The translations under genes and the position numbers were made by a program. From the NCBI RefSeq assembly GCF_031656215.1, contig NZ_CP134228.1, forward strand, positions 1,674,001 to 1,738,000: a stretch of 64,000 nt of DNA, in the 5' to 3' direction. The notes beneath the pieces are model-generated. The model was not told where the DNA came from and did not search any database. It saw only the letters and a list, made by a program, of their open reading frames with translations. Positions within the stretch are counted from its first letter, which is position 1; every line of letters starts with the position of its first letter. Shown one piece after another: positions 17,262 to 25,963 of this stretch. The stretch is from Mesorhizobium koreense. GTDB lineage: Bacteria; Pseudomonadota; Alphaproteobacteria; Rhizobiales; Rhizobiaceae.

Positions 17262-17277
17262 TTAACCGGCTGTTAAC
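17262..17277 (+). promoter_or_regulatory. CtrA-type box upstream of ftsEX
   Basis: TTAACCGGCTGTTAAC is a perfect TTAA-N7-TTAAC match to the full CtrA binding site, 35 bases before the first ftsE start codon. CtrA is the master cell-cycle regulator of Alphaproteobacteria. The assignment is from sequence match only. Confidence 0.65.
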
Positions 17278-17311
17278 CATACGAAAACCATGGTCGGGGA
17301 GGTGTTCCCCG

Positions 17312-18004
17312 GTGAGACGGGAGGGTTACGAGGGCAGCGTCAAGGTGTTCCGCTTCGAAAATGTCGGGCTGCGCTACGGGATGGGGCCGGAGATCCTGCG
17401 GGATATCTCGCTCCACATACCCGCGCGTTCGTTCCAGTTTCTGAGCGGCCCGTCGGGCGCGGGCAAGACGACGCTTTTGCGCCTGCTTTTCCTCTCGCTC
17501 AAACCCACGCGCGGGCTCATCACCGTTTTCGGCAAGGATCGCTCGCGCATCATGCGGCGTGAACTGCCGATGCTGCGCCGGCGCATAGGTGTGGTCTTCC
17601 AGGATTTCCGCTTGCTCGACCACATGACGACCTATGAGAACGTGGCGCTGCCGCTGCGCGTGCGCGGACGCGAGGAGGCGAGCTATCGCGGCGACGTGAT
17701 CGAGCTATTGAAATGGGTCGGTCTCGGCGAGCGGATGCACGTCCTGCCGCCCGTCCTTTCGGGCGGCGAGAAGCAGCGTGCGGCGATCGCCCGGGCGCTG
17801 ATCGAGCAGCCGGAAATCCTGCTCGCCGACGAGCCGACCGGCAATGTCGATCCCCCGCTGGCGCGCCGCCTGCTCAGGCTCTTTATCGAACTCAACCGGC
17901 TTGGGACGGCGGTCGTCATCGCCACGCATGACGTGACGCTGATGGAACAGGTCGACGCGCGGCGCATGATCCTCTCCAGCGGAAGGCTGGATATCTATGA
18001 CTGA
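17312..18004 (+). CDS. ftsE: Cell division ATP-binding protein FtsE
   Basis: A 230-residue ABC ATPase that works with FtsX in the division ring to control periplasmic peptidoglycan hydrolases. Walker A GPSGAGKTT (about 45-53), signature LSGGEKQRAAIARAL (about 148-162) and Walker B 'ILLADEPTGNVDP' (about 169-181) are present. No ATG start is available: GTG 17312 opens the frame, and GTG 17345, just before FRFENVGLRYG, gives the usual FtsE length, so the true start may be the latter. Its end overlaps ftsX. Confidence 0.95.
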   Translation: MRREGYEGSVKVFRFENVGLRYGMGPEILRDISLHIPARSFQFLSGPSGAGKTTLLRLLFLSLKPTRGLITVFGKDRSRIMRRELPMLRRRIGVVFQDFRLLDHMTTYENVALPLRVRGREEASYRGDVIELLKWVGLGERMHVLPPVLSGGEKQRAAIARALIEQPEILLADEPTGNVDPPLARRLLRLFIELNRLGTAVVIATHDVTLMEQVDARRMILSSGRLDIYD

Positions 18005-19016
18005 ACCGGCGGGCAGCGACACCTTCGCCGAAACCGGCGTATCGCCCGACGAGGGAACGGCGACCTACGCGCCGGATGTCGCGCGCCCGCGGCAGGCACA
18101 GCGCCCGATGGCGCCGATCGTGCCCAGCCAGAACATCGCCGGGCGAGCGCTGATCTTCGTCATCGCCATCATGACATTCCTCTCCTGCCTGACGCTCGGC
18201 GCGGTGACGCTGGTGCGCGGCGCTGCCTCCACGTGGGAGGGGCAGATTTCGCGCGAGGCCACCATCCAGATCAAGCCGGTCGACGGGCTCGACATGGAGG
18301 CGGCACTTGAAAAGGCACAAGCGATCGCCGCGCGGTTCAAGGGCGTCACCGGCGCCTCGATCGTCGGCCGCGAAGCGACGGCACGGCTGCTCGAACCATG
18401 GCTCGGCAAGGGGCTGGATATCGACGAACTGCCGGTCCCGCGTCTCGTTGTCGTCACCATCGACACCGCGCATCCGCCGGACTTCGCTTCCATGCGCGAC
18501 CTCGTGAAGTCGGAAATCCCGAGCGCCAGCCTTGACGATCACCGCAGTTGGGTCGACCGGCTGATCGCCATGGCGCGTATGACGGTCACCATCGGCGTTG
18601 CCGTTCTGGTGCTGATGCTTTCGGCGACGGTGCTTTCCATCGTCTTCGCCACGCGTGGGGCCATGGCCGGCAACGGCCACATCATCGAGGTCCTGCATTT
18701 CGTCGGAGCGGATGCCCGCTTTATCGCTGCGGAATTCCGGGGTCATTTCCTTTTGATGGGGCTCAAGGGGGCGGCAGCGGGCGGCATCGGCGCGATCATC
18801 GTCTTTCTTGTTTTCGCCTGGATCTCGGCCCGCAACATGGCAACCCCCCAGGCCGACCAGGCGGCGGCGCTCTTTGGCAATTTCGCCATCGATGCGAGCG
18901 GCTATGCCGGCGTCGGCCTGATCGTGCTTCTGATCGCCGGCCTCACCGCCGCAACCTCGCATTTCACGGTAGTGCGCTATCTTGCCGATATCGAAACGCG
19001 CCAGCCGGAGCAGTGA
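17997..19016 (+). CDS. ftsX: Cell division protein FtsX
   Basis: A 339-residue permease-like partner of FtsE. A polar cytoplasmic N-terminus of about 55 residues precedes helix 1 (about 58-80, 'ALIFVIAIMTFLSCLTLGAV'), then the periplasmic loop that usually contacts hydrolase activators (about 85-185), and three more helices near 190-215, 240-265 and 295-320. It starts inside the last codons of ftsE (ATGACTGA), typical translational coupling. Confidence 0.93.
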   Translation: MTEPAGSDTFAETGVSPDEGTATYAPDVARPRQAQRPMAPIVPSQNIAGRALIFVIAIMTFLSCLTLGAVTLVRGAASTWEGQISREATIQIKPVDGLDMEAALEKAQAIAARFKGVTGASIVGREATARLLEPWLGKGLDIDELPVPRLVVVTIDTAHPPDFASMRDLVKSEIPSASLDDHRSWVDRLIAMARMTVTIGVAVLVLMLSATVLSIVFATRGAMAGNGHIIEVLHFVGADARFIAAEFRGHFLLMGLKGAAAGGIGAIIVFLVFAWISARNMATPQADQAAALFGNFAIDASGYAGVGLIVLLIAGLTAATSHFTVVRYLADIETRQPEQ

Positions 19017-19122
19017 GCGGTCATGCCTCTTGGTCACGTTTTGAAACGTCACGAAATACATTGTGGGAGCATGGTTACCTTTCGGCTTTCAAGCGCCGTA
19101 ATTGACGGTTATTGCTGATAAA

Positions 19123-19839
19123 ATGGACGCTCGGGAATCGACGGAGCGGCAGCAGGTCGGCGGTTGGGACGGGGAGAAGTCCACGCACGTTTCATCGCCG
19201 AGCCGCATTTGGCAGCGCGTGCGCATCGCCTTATGGGGCGGGGCGGGTCTTGTTGTCGCGCTGGCGGTCGGCTTCGGGGCTTTCGCCGAGCATATCAGCC
19301 TTTTGACGCAACCGACAGAGATGCGCACTGCCGACGGCATCATCGTGCTCACCGGCGGGCAGTCGCGCTTGAGCGCCGCGCTCGATCTGCTGAAGGCGGG
19401 AAAGGGGAAGCGGCTGCTCATCAGCGGCGTCAACCCCCATGCAGGCCGCCGGGCACTGCGCGAGGTCACGGGTAGCGACAAGCAGCTCTTCACCTGTTGC
19501 GTCGACATCGATCATGTCGCGCTCGATACGGTGGGGAATGCCGAACAGAGTGCCAAATGGGTTGCCGCGCACGATTACGGACGCGTCATCCTGGTCACCA
19601 ACAACTACCATATGCCGCGCAGCCTGCTGGAGATGCACAGGTTGCTGCCGCAGGCGAGCGTCGAGCCCTATCCGGTGGTCAATTCGAAGCTTGACGACGG
19701 AAGCTGGCTGACGAAACCCGACGCGCTTCGTGTGCTCGCCACGGAATATGTGAAATATCTGGCCGCACTTGCGCGCAGCGTCCTGCCGACAAACGTGCCC
19801 GCCGAACAGCCGGCAATCGTCAGCGCTGCGATCGAATAG
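19123..19839 (+). CDS. YdcF/SanA/ElyC-family protein (DUF218)
   Basis: A 238-residue protein with one N-terminal membrane helix (about 31-53) and a DUF218 domain. Family motifs are 'ADGIIVLTGGQSRLSAALDLL' (about 72-92), 'DTVGNAEQSAKW' and 'VTNNYHMPRS'. Relatives in E. coli act on envelope integrity and peptidoglycan or lipid-carrier metabolism. Position after ftsEX and before plsC is the usual rhizobial order. A TTG at 19102 opens the frame; ATG 19123 is preferred, without a strong ribosome-binding site. Confidence 0.85.
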   Translation: MDARESTERQQVGGWDGEKSTHVSSPSRIWQRVRIALWGGAGLVVALAVGFGAFAEHISLLTQPTEMRTADGIIVLTGGQSRLSAALDLLKAGKGKRLLISGVNPHAGRRALREVTGSDKQLFTCCVDIDHVALDTVGNAEQSAKWVAAHDYGRVILVTNNYHMPRSLLEMHRLLPQASVEPYPVVNSKLDDGSWLTKPDALRVLATEYVKYLAALARSVLPTNVPAEQPAIVSAAIE

Positions 19840-19912
19840 CGGTTCGTTGCCTTTTCCCACGGTCGCCTGTATCGAACAGCTTCCGCGGACATCACGGCCT
19901 CTGGGACATTTC

Positions 19913-20719
19913 ATGATCTTCCTGCGATCGCTGGCGTTCAATCTGGCGCTCTACGTCATCACGATCGTCGAGATGATCGTCTTCACGCCGTTCTATTTCC
20001 TGGCAGAGCGCAAGAAGGCGTGGTGGGCGCCGAAATTCTGGGCGCGCTCCAATTTGTGGCTGCAAAAGGTACTGGCCGGCACCAAAAGCGAGGTCACGGG
20101 GCAGGAGAACCTTCCCGAAGGCGCCTTCATACTGGCGCCCAAGCACCAGTCCTTCTGGGATACGTTCGCGCTGGTGCCGCATATTCCGGACGCCGTCTAT
20201 ATCCTCAAGCGCGAGCTGATGTGGATCCCGGTCTTCGGCTGGTATCTGGGCAAGATGAACATGATCCCGATCGATCGCGGCAGCCCGGCCAAGGCGCTCA
20301 GGAAGGTCGTGGTCGAGGCACGGAAACGCGCCGAGCAGGGCCGCCAGATCATCATCTACCCCGAGGGGACGCGGCGGCCGCCGGGGGCGGAGCCGGCCTA
20401 CAAGCACGGCATCGCGGAGATTTATTCGAGGCTCGGCATCCCGGTGGTGCCTGTGGCACATGTGGCGGGGCTCTATTGGCCGCGCCGTCGCTTCCTGCGC
20501 TATCCGGGCGTCATCAGAGCGCGATTCCTGCCGCCGATCCCACCCGGCCTTTCCCGCACCGAGTTCATGGCGCGGCTGATCGAGGCAACCGAGAAGGCCT
20601 GTGACGCGTTGCTGATCGAGGCCGCACAGTCCGAAAATCCACCGCCGCTGCCACCGACGGCGGTCGAACGGCTCAAACAACTCGGAGTGCCAGTCTCCGA
20701 GAACGCCATCGAGGCCTAG
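19913..20719 (+). CDS. plsC: 1-acyl-sn-glycerol-3-phosphate acyltransferase
   Basis: A 268-residue membrane acyltransferase that adds the second acyl chain in phosphatidic acid synthesis. The catalytic H-x4-D motif is KHQSFWDT (His78, Asp83), the substrate-binding motif is 'YPEGTRRPPG' near 137-146, and an N-terminal hydrophobic helix (about 5-28) anchors it. ATG 19913 is preferred inside a longer open frame. Its final four bases overlap the stop of the convergent chaC-like gene. Confidence 0.92.
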   Translation: MIFLRSLAFNLALYVITIVEMIVFTPFYFLAERKKAWWAPKFWARSNLWLQKVLAGTKSEVTGQENLPEGAFILAPKHQSFWDTFALVPHIPDAVYILKRELMWIPVFGWYLGKMNMIPIDRGSPAKALRKVVVEARKRAEQGRQIIIYPEGTRRPPGAEPAYKHGIAEIYSRLGIPVVPVAHVAGLYWPRRRFLRYPGVIRARFLPPIPPGLSRTEFMARLIEATEKACDALLIEAAQSENPPPLPPTAVERLKQLGVPVSENAIEA

Positions 20720-21237
20720 TCGCGCGGCAGTCTGGCGGCGACGCTTTCAAGCCAATGATCATGTATGCCGAGCGCTTCGAGATGATGAACGGTATTGAAG
20801 ACATAATCCTCGTTGCGGCCCGACTGCCCGGTGGCGCCGCGGACGACGGAGACGGCGCGTTCGATGTCGAGGCTGCCGGCATACTGGCGGTGCGTACGGT
20901 CGACGACGAAGGACAGCGCCTCGACGGTATCGCCGCCTTCGAGGCGCACCGTCAGGAGACGTTCCAGGTAGACGTTGGTCACAAGCTCGCGCTCGCGGAG
21001 ATATGCCGTCACTTCATCCCTGAGCGCGCCTGGCACGCGGAAGGCAAGCCCGACGCAGGAGCCGCCACGGTCGAGCCCAAGCACGAGGCCGGGGCGCGTT
21101 TCCGTCCCTCGATGCACCCAGGAATAGATGCAGAGCGACCGGCGGAAACCATGCAGATGGGCGCGGCGCGCCTCGACATGAGCAAAACCCGGCCGCCAGA
21201 TCAGCGAGCCGTAGCCGAAAACCCAAAAATCGCCCAT
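20716..21237 (-). CDS. ChaC-like gamma-glutamylcyclotransferase
   Basis: A 173-residue ChaC family protein, which releases 5-oxoproline from glutathione or gamma-glutamyl peptides. The glycine-rich substrate loop FGYGSLIWRPGF (7-18) and 'RSLCIYSWVHRGTETRPGLVLGL' near 33-55 are diagnostic; the rest, including 'VTNVYLERLLTVRLEGG', fits the BtrG-like fold. Divergent from the DUF2125 gene. Confidence 0.92.
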   Translation of the reverse strand: MGDFWVFGYGSLIWRPGFAHVEARRAHLHGFRRSLCIYSWVHRGTETRPGLVLGLDRGGSCVGLAFRVPGALRDEVTAYLRERELVTNVYLERLLTVRLEGGDTVEALSFVVDRTHRQYAGSLDIERAVSVVRGATGQSGRNEDYVFNTVHHLEALGIHDHWLESVAARLPRD

Positions 21238-21293
21238 ATGGCCTGCCTCGATCTCCTGCCGATTCGTTCGCTGGGCCTAACGAGACCGACAGC

Positions 21294-22283
21294 ATGACGT
21301 CAAGTAACCTGCCGCAACGCCGCCGGCGTTCCGTGCTTCTCCTTTGGTTTGTGGCGCTCTTGGTCCTGATCGGGGTCGTCTACACATTCGCCTGGATGCG
21401 TCTGGCGGACGTAGTGCGTTCGCGCGTGGAGGGGACGCTTACGGCCCTGCGCGCGACGGGTGCGACCGCCGACTGCGCCAATCATGAGGTCCGCGGCTTC
21501 CCGCTGCACTTCATCCTCGAGTGTGAATCGATCCGCTATGCCGACCCGGCTGGCCTGTCAGAGGTCTCGACGGCGTCTATGCGTGCCTCGGCCGATATCT
21601 TCGATCCGCGGCGCATCCGTATCCGGATTGCCCAGCCGGCGCTTGTCAAGGCGCCCGCCGTCGGCCAACTCGTGGTCCACTGGCGCAAGATGGATGGAGA
21701 ACTCTTTCCGCCGCTCGGTGGCGATGCGGCGATATCGGTCGAAGGCGAGGCGCTGGTCGCCGAGCGTGCGCAAGCCGAGCCAATGCTGACCATTGCTTCG
21801 ATGAACGGCACCGCGCGAGCGATTGACAAGGATGCTTATCTCGACGCGCGTTTCGAAGGGCTGGAATTCGGGCCTTCATGGCCCGATCTCGGCGCCTTGC
21901 CGCCTCTTTCGGGGAAAGCCGACGTGACCGTCGCCGATGGCGCCGCGCTCGCCTTTGCGGATGCGCGGAGCTTTCGCGGGCATTCGGCGACAATCAGGGA
22001 ACTGACGCTTTCGCCGAGCGACGACGCCAGCATTACCGTGAAAGGCCGCGCTTCGGTGGACGATGAGGGACGGCTCGACGCCGACCTCAAGGTTCGGCTG
22101 CGTAATCCGGATGAATTGGCGGCGGCGCTCAAGCTCGCTTTTCCCGAAGCCGCCAGGGAGATCGACAACGCCGCCGCCATGGTGGCCGTGCTGGGCAGCG
22201 ATCCTCTGGTGCCGGTCACCATCCACAAGGGCAAGGTGACCGTCGGCTTTATTCCGCTCGGCCGTATCCCGCCGCTGCGATAG
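21294..22283 (+). CDS. DUF2125-domain membrane-anchored protein
   Basis: A 329-residue protein with an N-terminal membrane helix (about 14-33) and a long beta-rich exported domain. The order 'GVVYTFAWMRLADVVRSRVEGTLTALRATGATADCANHEVRGFPLHFILECESI' in its first 80 residues is the DUF2125 signature; later residues resemble AsmA-like lipid-binding beta repeats. Function unknown. It ends nine bases before the tyrC stop (convergent). Confidence 0.85.
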   Translation: MTSSNLPQRRRRSVLLLWFVALLVLIGVVYTFAWMRLADVVRSRVEGTLTALRATGATADCANHEVRGFPLHFILECESIRYADPAGLSEVSTASMRASADIFDPRRIRIRIAQPALVKAPAVGQLVVHWRKMDGELFPPLGGDAAISVEGEALVAERAQAEPMLTIASMNGTARAIDKDAYLDARFEGLEFGPSWPDLGALPPLSGKADVTVADGAALAFADARSFRGHSATIRELTLSPSDDASITVKGRASVDDEGRLDADLKVRLRNPDELAAALKLAFPEAAREIDNAAAMVAVLGSDPLVPVTIHKGKVTVGFIPLGRIPPLR

Positions 22284-22291
22284 CCGACTGG

Positions 22292-23248
22292 TCAGGTCTT
22301 CGAGGCGGCGCCCTTCTCCGGGTGCGCGGCCACCTGGCGGCCGAAATCCGGCACGTCCACTTCCTGCCCGGCCTCGATGATCGAGCGGCGGATGGCGCGG
22401 GTGCGGGTGAAAAGATCGAAGAGCTTCTCCCCGTCGCCCCAGCGGATAGCCCGCTGCAGCGAAGCGAGGTCCTCCGAGAAGCGTGCCAGCATCTCCAGGA
22501 TCGCGTCCTTGTTGTGCAGGCAGACGTCGCGCCACATGGTCGGGTCGGAAGCGGCCAGGCGGGTGAAGTCACGAAAGCCCGAGGCGGAATATTTGATGAC
22601 TTCCGACTTGGTCACGGTCTGCAGATCGTCCGCCGTGCCGACGATGTTGTAGGCGATGATGTGCGGCAGGTGCGAGACAATGGCGAGCACCATGTCGTGA
22701 TGGTCGGGATCCATCGTGTCGACGTTGGAGCCGCAGCGGCGCCAGAATTCCGACAGTTTCTCCAGTGCGACGGGATCGGTTCCGGGCAGCGGCGTGAACA
22801 CGCACCAGCGGTTCTCGAACAGTTCCGCGAAGCCGGCGTCCGGGCCGGATTTCTCGGTGCCGGCGAGCGGGTGGCCGGGAATGAAATGGACACTCTCCGG
22901 CAATTTCGGGCGCATCTGCGCGATCACAGAGCCTTTGGTCGAGCCGACGTCGGTGACGATGGCGCCGGGTTTCAGCGCCGGTGCGATCGCCTCCGCGACC
23001 TCACCGGAAGCGCCGACCGGCACCGAGACGACGACGAGGTCGGCATCGGCCACGGCAATTGCGGGATCGGCCGAATAGGAATCGCCGAGGCCGAGTTCCT
23101 CGGCGCGCGCCAGCGTGACGGCACTGCGGGTGGAGATCGAGACATGGCCGGCGAGGCCCTTGCGGCGGATGACGCGCGCCAGCGAAGAGCCGATCAGGCC
23201 GATGCCGATGAGAGCGATTTTGTCGAAAAGCGGTTCGGACATGGTCAC
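22292..23248 (-). CDS. tyrC: Prephenate/arogenate dehydrogenase
   Basis: A 318-residue NAD(P)-dependent dehydrogenase of tyrosine biosynthesis. The Rossmann motif is GIGLIG (about 16-21); '[19 protein letters not shown]' (about 120-138) contains the substrate-binding His/Arg region, and '[14 protein letters not shown]' the catalytic His. Whether it prefers prephenate or arogenate cannot be told. Its start overlaps the hisC stop (ATGA), so hisC-tyrC are coupled; aromatic transamination by HisC-type enzymes makes the pairing sensible. Confidence 0.92.
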   Translation of the reverse strand: MTMSEPLFDKIALIGIGLIGSSLARVIRRKGLAGHVSISTRSAVTLARAEELGLGDSYSADPAIAVADADLVVVSVPVGASGEVAEAIAPALKPGAIVTDVGSTKGSVIAQMRPKLPESVHFIPGHPLAGTEKSGPDAGFAELFENRWCVFTPLPGTDPVALEKLSEFWRRCGSNVDTMDPDHHDMVLAIVSHLPHIIAYNIVGTADDLQTVTKSEVIKYSASGFRDFTRLAASDPTMWRDVCLHNKDAILEMLARFSEDLASLQRAIRWGDGEKLFDLFTRTRAIRRSIIEAGQEVDVPDFGRQVAAHPEKGAASKT

Positions 23249-24342
23249 GACCTAAGAAATTCGGCAAGCGCCGACACGACGCCACGATTGGCTTCCTCCG
23301 AGCCTATGCTCATGCGAAGCGCGTTCGGAAAGCCGTAGGCCGATACGCGGCGCAGGATGAAGCCGTGCTTGACCAGGAACGCGTCCGCCGCCTCGGCGGT
23401 GCGCTTGCCCCCTGGAAGATGGACGAGGATGAAATTGCCGACGCTTGGCGTGACGCGCAGGCCGAGCGCCGCCAGTTCCTTCGTCAGCCAGTCGCGCCAG
23501 ACCTCGTTGTGCTCCGCCGCCTGGGCGACATGGGCGCGGTCGCGCATGGCGGCGGCGCCGGCTGCGATCGCCGCAGCGCTGACATTGAAGGGATCGCGGA
23601 TGCGGTTGACGACATCGACCACTTCGGAAGGCGCGTACATCCAGCCGATGCGCAGCCCGGCGAGACCATAGATCTTGGAGAAGGTGCGCGTCATGACGAC
23701 GTTGCGGGCCGACGAGACAAGCTCGATGCCGGCCTCGTAGTCGTTGCGGCGCACATATTCGGCATAGGCCGCATCGAGCACGAGGAGCACGTTGGCCGGA
23801 AGGCCCGCGTGCAGCCGTCGTACCTCCTCGAAGGGAATGTAGGTGCCGGTCGGGTTGTTGGGGTTGGCGAGGAAGACCATGCGGGTCTTCGACGTGACGG
23901 CGGCGAGGATGGCGTCGACATCGGCGCGCTCGTCCTTCTCCGGCGCGGAGACGGGAACGGCGCCAACCGACAGGATCTGTATCCTGTAGACGAGGAAGCC
24001 GTGCTCGCTGAAAATACCCTCGTCGCCGGGGCCGAGATAGGCACGGGTGAGCAGCGCCAGGAGATCGTCGGAGCCATTGCCGCAGACGATGTTCGCCGGA
24101 TTGAGACCATGCACCTCCGCGATCGCCTGGCGCAGCGCGACAGCTTGACCGTCCGGATAGAGTTCGAGATGGTTGCCGACCTCGCGCAGCGCTTCCATGG
24201 CCGCCGGGCTGGCTCCGAGCGGCGTCTCGTTGGCGGAAAGCTTGTGCACCTTCGCCGCTCCCGGCGCATGGCCGCCGCCGGGAACATAGGCGGCAATATC
24301 CATTATGCCGGGCCGCGGGAGAGGGCGCTTTATCTCGTTCAT
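23245..24342 (-). CDS. hisC: Histidinol-phosphate aminotransferase
   Basis: A 365-residue fold-I aminotransferase. The PLP lysine lies in '[16 protein letters not shown]' (about Lys221), '[14 protein letters not shown]' is the cofactor-contact motif, and the N-terminal '[12 protein letters not shown]' is the HisC/CobD signature. The open frame extends far upstream (to 25059, antisense to metA), but ATG 24342 gives the family start '[15 protein letters not shown]'. With tyrC it may serve histidine and/or tyrosine-phenylalanine synthesis. Confidence 0.93.
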   Translation of the reverse strand: MNEIKRPLPRPGIMDIAAYVPGGGHAPGAAKVHKLSANETPLGASPAAMEALREVGNHLELYPDGQAVALRQAIAEVHGLNPANIVCGNGSDDLLALLTRAYLGPGDEGIFSEHGFLVYRIQILSVGAVPVSAPEKDERADVDAILAAVTSKTRMVFLANPNNPTGTYIPFEEVRRLHAGLPANVLLVLDAAYAEYVRRNDYEAGIELVSSARNVVMTRTFSKIYGLAGLRIGWMYAPSEVVDVVNRIRDPFNVSAAAIAAGAAAMRDRAHVAQAAEHNEVWRDWLTKELAALGLRVTPSVGNFILVHLPGGKRTAEAADAFLVKHGFILRRVSAYGFPNALRMSIGSEEANRGVVSALAEFLRS

Positions 24343-24426
24343 GGGAGGTTCCAGTCGAAGGGCGGTTTGCTCTAGCAAAGCTTTTCCGTTGACGCAAAGG
24401 CCGGCCGGTCCTAAAACCCTCACATT

Positions 24427-24482
24427 CCGTGGTGATTTGGCCGGTCGGCTTGCAGCCACGTTAAAGAAGTCGCTAAAGGACC
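24427..24482 (+). promoter_or_regulatory. SAM-II riboswitch aptamer
   Basis: Matches the SAM-II (metA) aptamer: P1 arms CGTGG (24428-24432) and CCACG (24456-24460), the conserved TGATTTGG after the first arm, CGGCTTGCAG in the loop, then TTAAAGAAGTCGCTAAAGGA forming the pseudoknot. SAM-II is known ahead of metA/metX in Alphaproteobacteria and lowers expression when SAM is bound. Confidence 0.92.
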
Positions 24483-24503
24483 GTTCAGGACAAAATCCGA
24501 TGG

Positions 24504-24533
24504 GCCGGTCGCGATTTCGCCGCCGGCTTTTTT
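24504..24533 (+). terminator. Intrinsic terminator of the metA leader
   Basis: GCCGG (24504-24508) pairs with CCGGC (24523-24527), with an inner GCG/CGC and a small internal mismatch, followed by a run of six T (24528-24533). It lies between the SAM-II aptamer and the metA start codon at 24550, so the riboswitch probably acts by transcription attenuation. Confidence 0.75.
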
Positions 24534-24549
24534 GTCTGGAGCATATCCG

Positions 24550-25488
24550 ATGCCGATCAAGATCCCCGACCAACTTCCCGCCCGCGAGATACTCGCACGC
24601 GAGGGCGTCGCCATCATGGACGAGAGGACGGCGCTGCGCCAGGACATCCGCCCGCTGCAGATCGGGCTCCTGAACCTGATGCCGAACAAGATCCGCACGG
24701 AGACGCAGTTCGCGCGGCTGATGGGCACGACGCCGCTTCAGGTGGAACTGACGCTGGTACGCATCGGCAACCACAAGGCCAAGAATACGCCCGAGGAGCA
24801 TCTCATCGCCTTCTACCAGACATGGGCGGAGGTAAAGGCGCGCAAGTTCGACGGTTTCATCATCACCGGCGCGCCCATCGAGTTGCTGCCTTTCGAGGAG
24901 GTGACCTATTGGGAGGAGTTGAAGCGCATCCTCGACTGGACGACGACCAACGTCCATTCCTCCTTCTTCATCTGCTGGGGGGCGATGGCCGCCGCCTGGC
25001 ACTTCCATGGCATTCAGAAGCATACGTTGGAGAAGAAGGCCTTCGGCGTTTTCCGCCACCGCAACAATTCGCCGGCCTCGCCCTATCTGGCGGGATTTTC
25101 CGACGATTTCTCCATTCCGGTCTCACGCTGGACGGAGGTGCGCGCAGACGATATCCACGCCGGCGCGCCGCTTGAACTGCTGGTGGAATCGGATGCGACC
25201 GGCCCTTGTCTCGCCACCGAGACGGCTGGCAACCGGCTCTACATGTTCAACCACATCGAGTACGATTCCACTTCTCTCAAGGAGGAATACGATCGGGACG
25301 TGGCTGCCGGGACCTCGATCGGGGTGCCGCACGGATATTATCCGGATGACGATCCGACGCGCCAGCCGCTCAACCGCTGGCGCTCGCACGCGCACCTGTT
25401 GTTCGGCAACTGGATCAACCAGGTCTACCAAACCACGGCCTACGACATCGGGAATATCGGCAAGAAACCGCAGCCGCTCGTGGCGTGA
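24550..25488 (+). CDS. metA: Homoserine O-acyltransferase (MetA)
   Basis: A 312-residue homoserine O-succinyl/acetyltransferase of the glutamine-amidotransferase-like fold, first committed step of methionine synthesis. The nucleophile is Cys142 in FFICWGAM and the catalytic His235 is in FNHIEYD, matching canonical numbering exactly; '[20 protein letters not shown]' is the N-terminal signature. Acyl donor (acetyl- or succinyl-CoA) cannot be fixed by eye. ATG 24550 is chosen over an in-frame upstream codon because the latter overlaps the leader terminator. Confidence 0.95.
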   Translation: MPIKIPDQLPAREILAREGVAIMDERTALRQDIRPLQIGLLNLMPNKIRTETQFARLMGTTPLQVELTLVRIGNHKAKNTPEEHLIAFYQTWAEVKARKFDGFIITGAPIELLPFEEVTYWEELKRILDWTTTNVHSSFFICWGAMAAAWHFHGIQKHTLEKKAFGVFRHRNNSPASPYLAGFSDDFSIPVSRWTEVRADDIHAGAPLELLVESDATGPCLATETAGNRLYMFNHIEYDSTSLKEEYDRDVAAGTSIGVPHGYYPDDDPTRQPLNRWRSHAHLLFGNWINQVYQTTAYDIGNIGKKPQPLVA

Positions 25489-25549
25489 CGGTGCGCAGGA
25501 CACCGCCACGGCAGGCTGTCTATCGACGTGCCGGAAAAATGTACCGGGT

Positions 25550-25819
25550 CTATCGCCGTGCCGCCGCCTCGAAGGTCATATCGCAAGGCCGGGCCTGAGA
25601 GGCGGTCACCATTTCCAGTATCCGGTCGCGAGCCATCTCCTCGCTCGCCGCGCGGAGTGTGGCAATGCAACGGTCATACTGGCTGGCCATCACCAGGCGG
25701 ATATCCTCGCTCGTCTCGAGCTCGTGAACGAACGCGTCGCGCTCGCTGACGGCAAGGTTGTGCGCGCGGATCATCGTCTCCGTTTCGGCCGCGCCGAATA
25801 CGACATGGATCGACTTCAT
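25550..25819 (-). CDS. Small protein of unknown function
   Basis: An 89-residue predicted soluble protein, not recognised. It starts MKSIHVVFGAAETETMIRAH and is mainly helical and charged. A ribosome-binding site (AAAGGAA, 6-7 bases before the ATG) supports it as a real gene. It lies in the 475-base interval between metA and the ABC exporter, convergent with metA. Confidence 0.5.
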   Translation of the reverse strand: MKSIHVVFGAAETETMIRAHNLAVSERDAFVHELETSEDIRLVMASQYDRCIATLRAASEEMARDRILEMVTASQARPCDMTFEAAARR

Positions 25820-25963
25820 CTTGCGTTCCTTTCCGTCCGGTCAGGCGTGTAGTCCGCCTTTGTTCGTGGCCATGACGTTAGGGAAGAATCATGTCACCCG
25901 TACGACGAAAGTGGAACGTTCCGATGACATTTTCGCGCGCGCTATCGCGACAAAGGTAAATTT

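Noticed and set aside
15166-17265. A 699-codon open frame antisense to the SDR, hpt and membrane protein genes
   Set aside because: It is a frame shadow of three well-supported minus-strand genes with coupled starts and stops.
24343-25059. N-terminal extension of hisC by about 240 codons
   Set aside because: The extension is antisense to metA and to the SAM-II leader; the family N-terminus begins at 24342.
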